From: Pyrobaculum ferrireducens
GTDB lineage: Archaea; Thermoproteota; Thermoprotei; Thermoproteales; Thermoproteaceae
Direction of reading: 5' to 3'
Assembly (NCBI RefSeq): GCF_000234805.1
Contig: NC_016645.1
Span: forward strand, 906,391 to 970,390
DNA: 64,000 nucleotides
Shown here: positions 47,545-57,652 of the stretch, piece by piece
Layout: each line of letters begins with the position of its first letter
Numbering within the stretch: position 1 is the first letter of the stretch
Made by a program: the position numbers and the translations under genes
Notes under the pieces: model-generated
Database searches by the model: none
Told to the model about the DNA's origin: nothing
The model's input: the letters and a program-made list of their open reading frames with translations, nothing else

Positions 47545-49859
47545 CTTACCGGGAGGGCCTTAGGGCTGTCACCGGCAACGGCGAGTATATAGACGATCTG
47601 CCGTCTCCGCCGGGGACGCTCCACATGGCTATTCTGAGGTCTCCGTATCCCCACGCAGTGGTTAGGAAAATAGACGTGTCGGAAGTGCGGCGGCGGGGCG
47701 GCGTGGCCTACACGTCTGAAGATCTCCTAAGGGTTGTCAAGGCCCCGTTTCCAAACGCCCTCGGACTGCCTATCGACTACTATCCATTTGCCGTGGGGAA
47801 GGCCCGCTACTTCGGAGAGCCCCTCGCCGTGGTGCTCGCAGACGACGTCTACAAAGCAGTGGATCTCCTGGACTATGTAGAAGTTGATCTAGAGCCTCTG
47901 GAGCCTGTTGTGACAATAGACGACGCGTTGCGGGGGAGGGCGCTGGTCCACGAGAAGCTGGGGAGCAACGTTGCTATGAGGAAAAATATGAAGTTCGGCG
48001 ATGTGGAGGGCTTCTTCAAGGCGGCTGACGACGTGGTGCGTCTGGAGTTTAAATTCCCCAAGCACACCGCCATGCCTCTGGAGCCGTACGGCGTCTTGGC
48101 GTCGTGGCGCGGCGATGAGCTGTACCTCACTGCAAATTTCCAAGGCCCCATGCTCTACGTCTACTTCATAGCCAGGGCCCTCGGCTTGTCCACGGCGCAA
48201 CTACACATCAAGACGCCTAGGGACATCGGGGGAAGCTTCGGTATTAAATACTCCATCTACCCATACGCCGTCCTGGCCGCCGCCTCCTCTAGGCTCGCCG
48301 GGAGGCCGGTGAAGTGGGTCGAGACAAGGCAGGAGAATTTGGTAGCCAGCAGCTCCAACGGAGAGAGAAGGGGCTACGTGGAGCTGGCCCTGAGGAGAGA
48401 CGGGAGGATAACCGCAGTCCGCTACCACTTTATTGAAGACGTGGGGGCCTACCTAAGGCCGCCTGAGCCGGGGGCTCTGTTTAGAATACACGGCAATTTA
48501 AACGGGGCCTACGACATAAAAGCAATTGAGGCCGACTACACAGTCGTATTCACTAACAAGTCCCCCACGGGGCTGAACCGCGGCTACGGCGGCCCCCAGT
48601 TCTACTTCGCACTTGAGAGGGCGGTGGAGGAGGCCGCAAGGAGGCTGGGGCTAGACCCGCTTGAGTTTAGAATTAGAAACTTGGTGAGGGAGTTCCCAGT
48701 GACGGTAGGCAGCCAGAAGTTCTACGAAACCCCCACCGGCGGTCTATACCCGGCCCAGGACTACGTCACGGTTGTAAAGGCTCTAGAGCCCGAGTATAGA
48801 CGCTGGCAGGAGGAGAAGAGGAGGGGGAGGAGGGTGGGCGTCGGCATCGCCGTGGTGGTGGAGCCAAGCGGCACCAACCTCGGCTACGTCGACGTGGCCC
48901 TGGACGCCGAGAAGAGGAAGTATCCACACTCAGGGGCTGGGGAATACGTGACCGTAAGCGTAGATCCAAACGGGGTTGTCGAGGTTTTTGTAAACGCCAC
49001 AAACGAGGGTCTCGGCCACGAAACCGCGCTCGCCGAGGTGGTGGCCAGGGAGCTGGGGGTTAAGCCTGAGGATGTGAAGGTGGTCTTCCAGACAGATACC
49101 GACAAGCTTTGGGCGCTGTCTAGCGGTAGCTACTCCAGCAGATTCGCCCCCGTGGTGATCAGCGCCGCGATTGAGGCGTGTAGAAGGCTGAAGGAAAAAG
49201 TAATGCTACTAGGGGCGCACTACCTAAAGGCAAGGAGAGTTGCCTACTCAGATGGGTACGTAGTTGACCTAGATAGACCTGAGAGGCGTATAGATCTGAA
49301 GCGCATTGCCTCCGCCGTGCACTGGGACCCGGGCGGGTTGCCGGAGGGAATGGAGGGCGGCCTCGTGGCTACCGCCTACTTCCAGCCCCCCACGGTGAGG
49401 GCGCCGGTTGGCGATCGCGTAAACTCCTCGGCGGCATACGCCATACAGGCCCACCTCGCCGTGGTTGAGCTCGGCGACGAGGGCATAAAGCTCGTGAGGT
49501 ACGTAGTGGCCCACGACGCTGGGAGGATAATAAAGAGGGAGTTGCTTGACGGGCAACTCCACGGGGGGATACACCACGGGGTTGCCATGGCCCTCTACGA
49601 GGAGCTTAGATACGGCCCGGACGGCACCCCCAAGTCGCTGTTGCTAGATACCTACGGCACGCCGACGCTGGCGGAGTTTGTAGACGTGGATGTGGGGCTT
49701 ATCCATTTCGAGACGCCTGCGGTGTATCTGCCCTCCGGCGCATACGGCGCCGGGGAGGGCCCCGTCATGGGGGCGCCGGCGGCTGTTGCAAACGCCGTCT
49801 CCGACCTACTGGGGGTTCCCATCAACGAGCTGCCAGTTAGGCTTGAGGCGTTGATATGA
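47541..49859 (+). CDS. Xanthine oxidase-family molybdenum hydroxylase, large subunit
   Basis: A 772-aa protein of the CoxL/XdhB-C type that binds molybdopterin. Landmarks: GNGEYIDDL start, YFGEPLAVVLADD, DIGGSFGIKYSIYPY, PTGLNRGYGGPQ, and GAYGAGEGPVMGAP with the conserved catalytic Glu. The CO dehydrogenase active-site loop AYxCSFR is absent, so a CO role is unlikely. Placement after thiolase, DUF35 and an acyl-CoA synthetase suggests an aldehyde, aromatic or cyclic acyl-CoA substrate. Overlaps both neighbours by ATGA. Confidence 0.88.
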   Translation: MTYREGLRAVTGNGEYIDDLPSPPGTLHMAILRSPYPHAVVRKIDVSEVRRRGGVAYTSEDLLRVVKAPFPNALGLPIDYYPFAVGKARYFGEPLAVVLADDVYKAVDLLDYVEVDLEPLEPVVTIDDALRGRALVHEKLGSNVAMRKNMKFGDVEGFFKAADDVVRLEFKFPKHTAMPLEPYGVLASWRGDELYLTANFQGPMLYVYFIARALGLSTAQLHIKTPRDIGGSFGIKYSIYPYAVLAAASSRLAGRPVKWVETRQENLVASSSNGERRGYVELALRRDGRITAVRYHFIEDVGAYLRPPEPGALFRIHGNLNGAYDIKAIEADYTVVFTNKSPTGLNRGYGGPQFYFALERAVEEAARRLGLDPLEFRIRNLVREFPVTVGSQKFYETPTGGLYPAQDYVTVVKALEPEYRRWQEEKRRGRRVGVGIAVVVEPSGTNLGYVDVALDAEKRKYPHSGAGEYVTVSVDPNGVVEVFVNATNEGLGHETALAEVVARELGVKPEDVKVVFQTDTDKLWALSSGSYSSRFAPVVISAAIEACRRLKEKVMLLGAHYLKARRVAYSDGYVVDLDRPERRIDLKRIASAVHWDPGGLPEGMEGGLVATAYFQPPTVRAPVGDRVNSSAAYAIQAHLAVVELGDEGIKLVRYVVAHDAGRIIKRELLDGQLHGGIHHGVAMALYEELRYGPDGTPKSLLLDTYGTPTLAEFVDVDVGLIHFETPAVYLPSGAYGAGEGPVMGAPAAVANAVSDLLGVPINELPVRLEALI

Positions 49860-51202
49860 GGCCTGCATATCCCCCCCAGTTTAGGTACATCAAAGCCACC
49901 TCGCTGGCAGAGGCGCTTGAAGCCGTGAGAGAGGGGGCGACGCCTCTCGCCGGCGGCCAGTCACTGTCGACGCTTCTCAAGCTCAGACTCCTCTCGGTGG
50001 AGGCTTTGGTGGATATTTTTGAGCTTGACGAGTTGAGGTACGTAGAGAGGAGGGGGGATAGACTCGCCCTCGGCGCCTTGCTTGTGCACAACGACGTGGC
50101 TATGCACAGGGAGGTGGTGTCTTGGGCCCCGGCGCTTAGCGAAGCCGCGTGGCGGATAGCAGACATACAGGTTAGGAACAGGGGGACGCTCGGCGGGTCG
50201 CTGGCGCACGCCGACCCAGCCGCGAACTACCTGCCGCCTCTCATGGCTCTAGACGCCGAGGTGGTCCTGCGAGGACGGGGAGGGGAGAGAGTGGTGAGGG
50301 CTGAGGAATTTGTCAAGGGGCCCTACTACACAGTGATAGATAGAGAGTTGGTAGCCGAGGTGCGGGTACCCAGGTGGGAGAGGCAGGCCACCGTCGTGTT
50401 TAAGATAGGCGGCGCCTCCTACCCCAGTCTTGTGGTAGCCGCGGCTGTGAAGGTTTCAGAAGGCGTAGTTACAAAATCCCGCGTGGCGGTCGGCGGATAC
50501 TACACGCGTCCCGTGGCTGTGGATAAGGCTCTAGACGGCGCTGGGCTTAAGGGCCTTGACTCACACGCAGAGAAGATACTGGATCTACTGCCGCAGGACG
50601 AGCCCTACGAAGACCCGCACCTAAGTTTTGAAAAGAAGCGTAGACTCCTGCCTCAACTCCTCGCCCAGGCCCTACGCAGAGTGGCCGACGGCGCCGAGTG
50701 GCGCCTCCCCACCAGAGACGCCATAACTAAGTGGAGGGGAAATGGGGGCGGCCAGTTGCTCCTCAACGGCCGGCCGGTGGAAGTCGACGTAGAGCCGCGC
50801 GTCTTGCTAATTGACTTTCTCAGGAGGGCCGGCGCCACGGAGGTGAAGAGGGGGTGCGACGAGGGGCGTTGCGGGGCGTGCACGGTGTTGATAGACGGCA
50901 AGGCTGTCAAGTCTTGTACAATATTCGCCGTGCAGGCCAAGGGACATGAAGTAACAACCGTCAAGGGGCTGTCGCAAGACGGGCTAAACCCGGTCCAGAA
51001 AGCCTTTCTAGAGGAGTACGCCTCTCAATGCGGCTACTGCACCCACGGATTTATCCTAGCAGTATATCACTATCTTAAAGACGTCGACCCAGAGGCAGAT
51101 CCCGGAGTTTTGAAAATGTCAATTAGAAACATATGCAGGTGTACTGGTTATGTAAATATACTTAGAGCTATTAAGAAGGCGAGTTCCTACCTGAGGAGGT
51201 AG
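49856..51202 (+). CDS. Molybdenum hydroxylase FAD plus [2Fe-2S] subunit fusion
   Basis: A 448-aa protein joining two subunits that are usually separate. Residues 1-285 are the FAD domain (ATPLAGGQSLSTLLKL, RNRGTLGGSLAHADPAA). From about residue 300 comes a ferredoxin plus helical [2Fe-2S] domain (CDEGRCGACTVLIDG, SQCGYCTHGF, NICRCTGY). The order FAD then FeS is the reverse of xanthine dehydrogenase. The FAD part has no Cys, so the extra [4Fe-4S] insert of 4-hydroxybenzoyl-CoA reductase is absent. Its end overlaps the convergent synthetase by 16 nt. Confidence 0.88.
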   Translation: MRPAYPPQFRYIKATSLAEALEAVREGATPLAGGQSLSTLLKLRLLSVEALVDIFELDELRYVERRGDRLALGALLVHNDVAMHREVVSWAPALSEAAWRIADIQVRNRGTLGGSLAHADPAANYLPPLMALDAEVVLRGRGGERVVRAEEFVKGPYYTVIDRELVAEVRVPRWERQATVVFKIGGASYPSLVVAAAVKVSEGVVTKSRVAVGGYYTRPVAVDKALDGAGLKGLDSHAEKILDLLPQDEPYEDPHLSFEKKRRLLPQLLAQALRRVADGAEWRLPTRDAITKWRGNGGGQLLLNGRPVEVDVEPRVLLIDFLRRAGATEVKRGCDEGRCGACTVLIDGKAVKSCTIFAVQAKGHEVTTVKGLSQDGLNPVQKAFLEEYASQCGYCTHGFILAVYHYLKDVDPEADPGVLKMSIRNICRCTGYVNILRAIKKASSYLRR

Positions 51203-53019
51203 CGCAACTCCTCTACAGCCTTCTTCACCTCCTCTACCGAGGCCTCGTCTTCCAGCGTGGACAGGTCGCCAAGCCCCTCGCCGGCGGCCACGGCCCTGAG
51301 CACACGCCTCATAATCTTACCCGTCCTGGTCTTAGGTAACTTATTCACGACATACACCCTAGACACGACAGCCACCGGGCCCATCTCTCTTCTCAAAACG
51401 GCGGCGACGTCCTCCGGCTTGACAGAGGCGCCTTCCCTAGGCACCACAAACACGGCAAGGACGGCGCCTCTCAGCTCGTCGGGGATCGCCACAGCCGCCG
51501 CCTCCACAACGTCTGGGTGGGTCATGGCCACGTTCTCCACCTCGGCCGGCGCTAATCTATGCCCCGCCACCTTAATCACGTCGTCGCCCCTCCCCAGGAT
51601 GTAGATATAGCCATCCTCGTCGTAGTAGCCCACGTCGCCTGTGTAGTAAAGCCCAGGAAACCCAGACCAGTACGTCTCCACCCACCTCTTTGGATTCCCC
51701 CAGACCCCCAGCGCAAATGCCGGAGGCGTCGGCGGACGCACCACCACGTGGCCCTTCTGCCTAGGCGGCACCTCTCTCCCGGAGTCATCCACCACAGTTA
51801 TCCTCAGGCCGGGGTATGGGAGGCCCACGGAGCCAAGCCTATACCTTATTCCGCCGACGCCGAAGCCCCCCGGCGCGGCTATGAAGCCGGAGTTCTCGGT
51901 CTGGCCCCAGGTCTCTATCACGTGGCACTCCCCGCGTTCTCTACACACATTTTTCCATAACCACCTCCAGGGCTCGACGCCGAGGATCTCCCCGGCGCTT
52001 ACCACAAGCCTAAGCGACTTCATCTCATACCTCCGGGGCCACTCATCGCCATACTTCATTAAAAGCCTCACAGCGGTGGGAGCCAGCCATATAAAAGACG
52101 CGCCGGTCTTCTCAATCAACTCCCACCAGACACCGGGGTGCGGGTAGTCAGGCGCGTCTTCGTACCACACCACCACGGCGCCGTTCAGCAGAGGGCCGTA
52201 GGTCCCGTATGTATGGCCGTTAATCCACCCAACATCAGCCGTGGAGAATAAAACATCCCCCTCCCTGAAGCCGAATAGCCACTTGGTGTGGGCATATGCC
52301 CACACCATGTACTGCCCATGTCCGTGGTACAACCCCTTAGGCCTGCCCGTGGTGCCCGATGTGTATAGAATAAACAGAGGCTCCCCCGCCTCAACCCACT
52401 CAATTGCGTCGCCGCAACCCCCGGAGCCGCCTTCGAAAGCCCTCCTAGACCGGTCGTATATCAAGATGTCTACAGATCCCACCCTCTTGGCGGCCTCCTC
52501 GGCGTTCGGCAGTAGCTCAATCCTCCTCCCCCTCCTCTCCATGTAGTCCGCCGAGATTAGCAACTTAGAGCCGGAGTCCGCCAGCCTGTCTGCCAGTGCT
52601 TGTGCGCCGAAACCTGAAAACACCACGTTGTGCACGGCGCCTATTCTGGCGACAGCCAGTAGTAGAAATAGAGTTTCAGGTACCATCGGCATGTAGATGG
52701 TCACTCTGTCGCCCCTCCCCACGCCCCGGCTTCTCAACACACAGGCTATTTCTGCGACCTTCTTCCTCACGTCGCCGTATGTGTACCGCTCTATTGAACC
52801 TGAGGAGGAGGCCCAGATAAACGCCGGCCTGTTCTCCTGCCAGCGATCCAGTGCGTTGTACGAGATGTTGGTATCCCCACCGACAAACCATCTGTAGAAA
52901 GGTGGGTTGGAGTCGTCAAGCGTCTGCGTCCAGCGTTTACGCCAGTAGAGCTCACCAGCTACTTCGCTCCAGAACTCCTCAGGTCTTTCTAAAGACCTTC
53001 GATAAAGATCTCGAAACAT
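51187..53019 (-). CDS. AMP-forming acetyl/propionyl-CoA synthetase-like enzyme
   Basis: About 610 aa, ACS type: FYRWFVGGDTNISYNALDRW, P-loop LYTSGTTGRPKGLYHGHG, WGQTENSGF, YTGDVGYYDEDGYIYILGRGDDVIKVAGHRL and LPKTRTGKIMRR with the catalytic Lys. Acetate, propionate or another short acid is likely. Two starts are possible, ATG 53025 and ATG 53019; the AGTTAAATAGG box at 53038-53048 fits the second. Confidence 0.92.
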   Translation of the reverse strand: MFRDLYRRSLERPEEFWSEVAGELYWRKRWTQTLDDSNPPFYRWFVGGDTNISYNALDRWQENRPAFIWASSSGSIERYTYGDVRKKVAEIACVLRSRGVGRGDRVTIYMPMVPETLFLLLAVARIGAVHNVVFSGFGAQALADRLADSGSKLLISADYMERRGRRIELLPNAEEAAKRVGSVDILIYDRSRRAFEGGSGGCGDAIEWVEAGEPLFILYTSGTTGRPKGLYHGHGQYMVWAYAHTKWLFGFREGDVLFSTADVGWINGHTYGTYGPLLNGAVVVWYEDAPDYPHPGVWWELIEKTGASFIWLAPTAVRLLMKYGDEWPRRYEMKSLRLVVSAGEILGVEPWRWLWKNVCRERGECHVIETWGQTENSGFIAAPGGFGVGGIRYRLGSVGLPYPGLRITVVDDSGREVPPRQKGHVVVRPPTPPAFALGVWGNPKRWVETYWSGFPGLYYTGDVGYYDEDGYIYILGRGDDVIKVAGHRLAPAEVENVAMTHPDVVEAAAVAIPDELRGAVLAVFVVPREGASVKPEDVAAVLRREMGPVAVVSRVYVVNKLPKTRTGKIMRRVLRAVAAGEGLGDLSTLEDEASVEEVKKAVEELRYLLR

Positions 53020-53070
53020 GTACATGAAAGGTTGACCCTATTTAACTTTATTTTACTATTATATATAATT

Positions 53071-53820
53071 CTAGTTTCCAGTATAGCGTGGCTTGCGTTT
53101 TTCTTTAAACGCCTTTATCCCCTCGGCAAAGTCGTTGCTGTATCTCAAGAGGCCGAACAACGACCTCTCGACTAGGTAGCCAACCTCTACAGAGCTCTCC
53201 AGCGCCGCTCTGACAGACGCCTTCAAAGCCCTCACAGCCAGCGGCGGCAACTCCGCAAGCTCCTTCGCCAGCTCCTCCCCCCTCCGCTCCAAATCCCCCG
53301 GCGCAACCACCTCGTCCACCAGACCCAGTCTATGGGCTTCCTCCGCCGACATCCTCTTGCCAAGCAGTAGGTAGTAGAGTGCTCTGGGGCCTAGGAATTT
53401 CACTAGCTTAGTCAAGCCGCCGCTCGCTGGGATCATGCCCAGCCGCACCTCCGGCAGTCCCAGCACCGCGTCTGAGGCTACGATTCTGACGTCACAAGCC
53501 AGGGCTATCTCAAAACCCGCCCCCAGGGCGTAACCCCTTATCAATGCAATTGTGGGGATTGGCAGATTTGATATAGATTCTATAGTCCTCCCCCACTCCA
53601 GTAGATCCATCTGAGATGTGTGGAGAAACTCCGTCACGTCGCCACCCGCGCTGAAGGCCTTGTCTCCCGTCGACCTCACTACTAAAACCTTTGCGCCGCT
53701 TTCGGCCACCTCCTCCACAGCCTCGCCAAGCCTTTTCCGCATCTCAAGAGTTATGAGATTCAGCGGGGGGTTGTCAATGGTGATGTAGGCGATGTCGCCC
53801 CTAGTCTCTAGGCGTATCAT
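53071..53820 (-). CDS. Enoyl-CoA hydratase/isomerase (crotonase fold)
   Basis: A 249-aa crotonase: AGGDVTEFL and the oxyanion-hole segment ALGAGFEIALACDVRI, then LPEVRLGMIPASGG, where the catalytic Glu of hydratases sits. It would hydrate the enoyl-CoA made by the dehydrogenases encoded here. ATG overlaps the stop of the aldehyde dehydrogenase (ATGA). Confidence 0.9.
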   Translation of the reverse strand: MIRLETRGDIAYITIDNPPLNLITLEMRKRLGEAVEEVAESGAKVLVVRSTGDKAFSAGGDVTEFLHTSQMDLLEWGRTIESISNLPIPTIALIRGYALGAGFEIALACDVRIVASDAVLGLPEVRLGMIPASGGLTKLVKFLGPRALYYLLLGKRMSAEEAHRLGLVDEVVAPGDLERRGEELAKELAELPPLAVRALKASVRAALESSVEVGYLVERSLFGLLRYSNDFAEGIKAFKEKRKPRYTGN

Positions 53821-55274
53821 TTAAGGGCTGAGGGTATGGGGAAGCGGCGTGTCCTTAGCGTCACTGTGACCCAGCGGTCGTAAGTTGTCTCGTGGAAGCT
53901 CCACTCGCCGCCCTCCCTCCCCACGCCGCTGGCCTTTATCCCGCCGAAAGGAACGTGGGACTCCTCTAGGAACGTGACGTCGTTTATGTGGAACATCCCG
54001 CTCTCCACAGCCTCAGCTATTCGAAACGCCCTGTTGACGTTGTTCGTCAAGACGGCGCCGCTGAGGCCGTAGTCTGTGTCGTTAGCCACCTCCACCGCCT
54101 GGTCGTCGTTTTCCACAACTACAATAGGCCTCACCGGGCCGAACACCTCCTCCCTCATAATTCTAAAGTTTCTATCCACATCTACGAAAATGGCAGGCTC
54201 GAAGAAGTTGCCCCAGCTCCGTCCTCCAATTAATAAACGGCCGCCTCTAGACACTGCGTCATCGACGAACTCCTTCATCAAGGCGACCTGCCTCTCGTTG
54301 ATGAGAGGCCCTAGATCCACTTTTTCGTCCTTCCTAGGGTCGTCTATTCTCAACATCTTCACATAGTGGACATAGCGCTCGATGAATTTATCAGCCACAG
54401 CCTTGTGCACTATGATCCGCTTGGCGGAGGTACATATCTGCCCCTGGTGGAACAGCGAGGCGAACACCGCCAGCCTCGCGGCGTAGTCCACATCCACATC
54501 GTCTAGAATAATCAGGGGATCGCTACCCCCCAGCTCCAGCGTCACCGTCTTTAACGTCCCCGCGGCCTTCGCGGCGATTTCCCTACCGGTCGAGCTCTCC
54601 CCCGTAAACGTCACGTGGGCCACTCTCTTATGCGTAACAATCTCCTCCCCCACCACCGGGCCCGGCCCAATGACGAGGTTGAAGACCCCCTTGGGCAGGC
54701 CCGCCTTAGCCACCATCTGCGCAATTAGCCAGCCGGTGACGGGGGTGTCGGAGGCGGGCTTGTACACCACGGTGTTGCCCACGGCTAGTGTATGTGCAAT
54801 TTTTTTCATAGAGATAGACAGCGGATAGTTCCAGGGCGTTATGACCCCCACGACCCCCTTACTCCTCTTAAACACGACAGATATGGTGGACTCGCTGTCT
54901 GACTGCAACACCCTGCCTTGGTAGTGCCTGGCGAGCTCGGCCGCGTTCTGTATAAGCCTTTCTGTAAACACAACCTCGCCCCAGACTTTCCTGTACGTGC
55001 CACCTCCCTCGACTGTTAGGATTTTCATAAAATCCTCTTTCATCTGGCGGAAAACCTCCAGCATCTTGTACAGATACTCAGCCCTTCTTATCGCCGGGAT
55101 GTTGGCCCACGCCTTGAGCGCCTCGAATGCTGAGTCTATAGCTTCTCTAGCGTCCTCCCTACCGCTTCTCGGCACCTCTGCGATCTTACTGCCGTCTACA
55201 GGCGAGGTTTTTACCTGAAAAGCCCCCGTACTTGGCTCTTTAAACTCCCCATTTATGTAATTGGCCACCTTCAT
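53817..55274 (-). CDS. NAD(P)-dependent aldehyde dehydrogenase
   Basis: About 485 aa: PWNYPLSISMKKIAHTLAVGN, VTLELGGSDPLII with the Glu, FHQGQICTSAKR with the catalytic Cys, and EEVFGPVRPIVVV. It oxidises an aldehyde to the acid, which a neighbouring synthetase could activate. The frame opens at ATG 55292, but the TTTTTAAATACTT box near 55295-55305 is 27 nt before ATG 55274, so the shorter start is preferred. Confidence 0.92.
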   Translation of the reverse strand: MKVANYINGEFKEPSTGAFQVKTSPVDGSKIAEVPRSGREDAREAIDSAFEALKAWANIPAIRRAEYLYKMLEVFRQMKEDFMKILTVEGGGTYRKVWGEVVFTERLIQNAAELARHYQGRVLQSDSESTISVVFKRSKGVVGVITPWNYPLSISMKKIAHTLAVGNTVVYKPASDTPVTGWLIAQMVAKAGLPKGVFNLVIGPGPVVGEEIVTHKRVAHVTFTGESSTGREIAAKAAGTLKTVTLELGGSDPLIILDDVDVDYAARLAVFASLFHQGQICTSAKRIIVHKAVADKFIERYVHYVKMLRIDDPRKDEKVDLGPLINERQVALMKEFVDDAVSRGGRLLIGGRSWGNFFEPAIFVDVDRNFRIMREEVFGPVRPIVVVENDDQAVEVANDTDYGLSGAVLTNNVNRAFRIAEAVESGMFHINDVTFLEESHVPFGGIKASGVGREGGEWSFHETTYDRWVTVTLRTRRFPIPSALK

Positions 55275-55508
55275 GATATTCAGGTCTATCATTAAGTATT
55301 TAAAAATTTCTCTACAAAGAGGTTATGGAAATTGAAATTATTAATAATTTTAAATGTTATACAAGCGTCAGCTTTATTTTTAAACATACGTATTAGAGAA
55401 AAGTAAAAGAAATTATATTAGAAAACTATAAGTTTATTTATGAATTTTCTAGAATGTTTTAAAGAATGTAAAAGTACAATACTTAAATACAAATTAGAAA
55501 TTTTCCTT

Positions 55509-56876
55509 ATGCAAATGGGAAAGATTGTAATTCCTATCATAATTGTAATAATCGTAGCCGCTTTGGTAGCTTATTTATCACAACAGGGGGCCCAAGCCCC
55601 AAAGACTGGTCCCACGGCAACATCCTCCCCAACCGCCTCGCCCCCAGCCTCAGCCACCACAACAACTCAACAGACCTCCCCCAGCCCCTCGCAGACCCAA
55701 AGGGTGTTGAAAATTGGATGTCTTTTTGACTTAACAGGAGGGACTGCAGATGTTGGTGTACCCTGGTCATACGGCGCGAAAAGCGCCATCGATGCTATAA
55801 ACAATGGTGAATTGACTGAGCTGAAGAAGTTAGGTATTACCTTGCAGTGTGTCGAGCGGGATTATGGATACAAGATTCCAGAGGCGCAGGCCGCCTACGA
55901 GTACTTCAAGCAACAAGGTGTAGTTGCAATAATTGGGTGGGGCACCGGTGACACTCTGGCTCTTGCTCCTCAGATAAATAAAGATGGAATTCCCTACTTC
56001 TCCGGTAGCTACACTCTCTCGCTTGTGAAAAACCCCTACAACTTCTATACCATGGCGAGCTACCACGAGGCCGCGGCCGCGGGTGTGGTTTTCGTAAAGC
56101 AGTATTTTGAAAAGGCGGGCGCATCGCCTAAGATGGCTCTGCTGTATCCCAACGTGCCCTACGGCCTTGAGCCTCTCCCGGCAATTAGAGAGGAGGCGAA
56201 GAGACAAGGCGTGGCGATATGCGCGGAGGAGGTCGTGGAGTTGACAGCTGTGTCGGCTGATGAGCAGGTCGCCAGGGTGAGGGATAAGTGCGGCGACGCC
56301 GTGGCCATTTGGTACGGCGGCACCGTCTCTGCCGGGTCTGTCATTATCAAGTCTGCGTATAAGCTAGGGCTGAGTAAGGCTATATTCATATACAATATAT
56401 GGGGGGCTAACGAGGCTACCAGCAAGCTCCTAGGCCCCGATATTACCAAGTGGGTCGGAGGCAGGTTGTTTAGAGTCACAAGCGCGTTGATGATTGACGA
56501 CGTGAAGAAGCTGGCACAGTCTGGCGATAGAGAGGCTAGCTTAATGGTTGGCTACATCAACAAGATCGGCACGGTGACTGAGCCGTTTATAAGGGGCTGG
56601 CACGCGGCATACATCCTGGCGAAGGGCATAGAATACGCCGTAAAGAACGGGAAGGAGCCCACTAGTGAGAATATTAAGTGGGCTCTTGAAAATATGCCAG
56701 AGGTGAAGACGAGCTACGCCGCGCCGGTGAAGTACATGGCTGGCGACCACAGGCCAACCACCACTGTTTATATCTACCAGATGAATAGCGACGGCACATG
56801 GCAGAAGGTGACGGAGATTACGCTACCGCGTGGAAATTTAGCCGATGACTTAGCTAGATATGGTGTCAAGCAATGA
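55509..56876 (+). CDS. livK: Liv-type ABC transporter substrate-binding protein
   Basis: A 455-aa type I periplasmic binding protein. It has a membrane anchor at about residues 6-22, a Pro/Ser/Thr-rich linker (about 28-65) as is usual in archaea, then the binding domain beginning LKIGCLFDLTGGTADVG. ATG 55509 is 24 nt after ACTTAAATA (55481-55489), so the upstream part of the frame is not used. It starts a six-gene operon (K-F-G-ligase-H-M). The ligand may be a fatty, branched or aromatic acid rather than an amino acid, given the ligase. Confidence 0.85.
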   Translation: MQMGKIVIPIIIVIIVAALVAYLSQQGAQAPKTGPTATSSPTASPPASATTTTQQTSPSPSQTQRVLKIGCLFDLTGGTADVGVPWSYGAKSAIDAINNGELTELKKLGITLQCVERDYGYKIPEAQAAYEYFKQQGVVAIIGWGTGDTLALAPQINKDGIPYFSGSYTLSLVKNPYNFYTMASYHEAAAAGVVFVKQYFEKAGASPKMALLYPNVPYGLEPLPAIREEAKRQGVAICAEEVVELTAVSADEQVARVRDKCGDAVAIWYGGTVSAGSVIIKSAYKLGLSKAIFIYNIWGANEATSKLLGPDITKWVGGRLFRVTSALMIDDVKKLAQSGDREASLMVGYINKIGTVTEPFIRGWHAAYILAKGIEYAVKNGKEPTSENIKWALENMPEVKTSYAAPVKYMAGDHRPTTTVYIYQMNSDGTWQKVTEITLPRGNLADDLARYGVKQ

Positions 56877-57652
56877 GTTTGGTTGTGGACAGAATTCAAG
56901 TGGTTTATAATAAGTATATCTTGGGCGTCAAGAATGTTTCTCTAAAGGCGGAGGAGGGCAAAATTACTGCGTTGATGGGGCCTAACGGCGCGGGCAAGTC
57001 CACCACTCTGAAGGCTATTAGCGGCGTGGCGAAGCTTGAGCGGGGAGAGGTGACTATGGGGAAGGTCATATTTGAAGGCACAGATATTACGAACAAGCAC
57101 CCCGAGGAGGTGCTGAAGCTAGGCTTGTTACAAGTCCTAGAGGGTAGGCGCGTATTTGAGGAGTTAACTGTTGAAGATCACTTAAAGGTGGCTGAGAGAA
57201 CCGCCAGGCGCCTGGGCAGGCGGCCGGACAGAGAGGTGGTTTTTCAATACTTCCCTAGGCTGAGGGAGTTGATGAGTAGGAGGGCTGGTTATCTCTCTGG
57301 TGGGGAGCAGCAGATGCTTGTCATAGGTATGGCACTTGCTATTAGACCGAGGGTAATACTACTAGACGAGCCTTCTCTGGGCTTATCTCCAAAGGCGGTG
57401 GACGACTTGTTCCAGGTGTTGAAACAGATCAATAGGAACGAGGGTATTACTATTCTGCTCGCTGAGCAGAACGTGGCGGCTTCGCTCGAAATTGCTCACT
57501 ACGGCTACATCTTGGAGAATGGTAGAGTTGTCCTCGACGGCCCGGCGACGTCTCTACGGGATAACCCCGATGTGAAGGAGTTCTACATGGGGCTCAAGGC
57601 GGAGGGCTATAAAAATGTAAAGTACTGGAAGAGGAAGAAGCGGTATCTATGA
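56873..57652 (+). CDS. livF: Liv-type ABC transporter ATPase LivF
   Basis: A 259-aa ATPase: Walker A GPNGAGKST (36-44), LLQVLEGRRVFEELTV, signature YLSGGEQQML, Walker B VILLDEPSLGLSP, LAEQN H-loop region. The C-terminal YKNVKYWKRKKRYL is a basic extension. ATGA overlaps on both sides. Confidence 0.9.
   Translation: MSLVVDRIQVVYNKYILGVKNVSLKAEEGKITALMGPNGAGKSTTLKAISGVAKLERGEVTMGKVIFEGTDITNKHPEEVLKLGLLQVLEGRRVFEELTVEDHLKVAERTARRLGRRPDREVVFQYFPRLRELMSRRAGYLSGGEQQMLVIGMALAIRPRVILLDEPSLGLSPKAVDDLFQVLKQINRNEGITILLAEQNVAASLEIAHYGYILENGRVVLDGPATSLRDNPDVKEFYMGLKAEGYKNVKYWKRKKRYL

Noticed and set aside
47541-51202. Aerobic CO dehydrogenase
   Set aside because: The large subunit lacks the AYxCSFR active-site loop, and the operon contains thiolase and acyl-CoA synthetase genes instead of Cox accessory genes.
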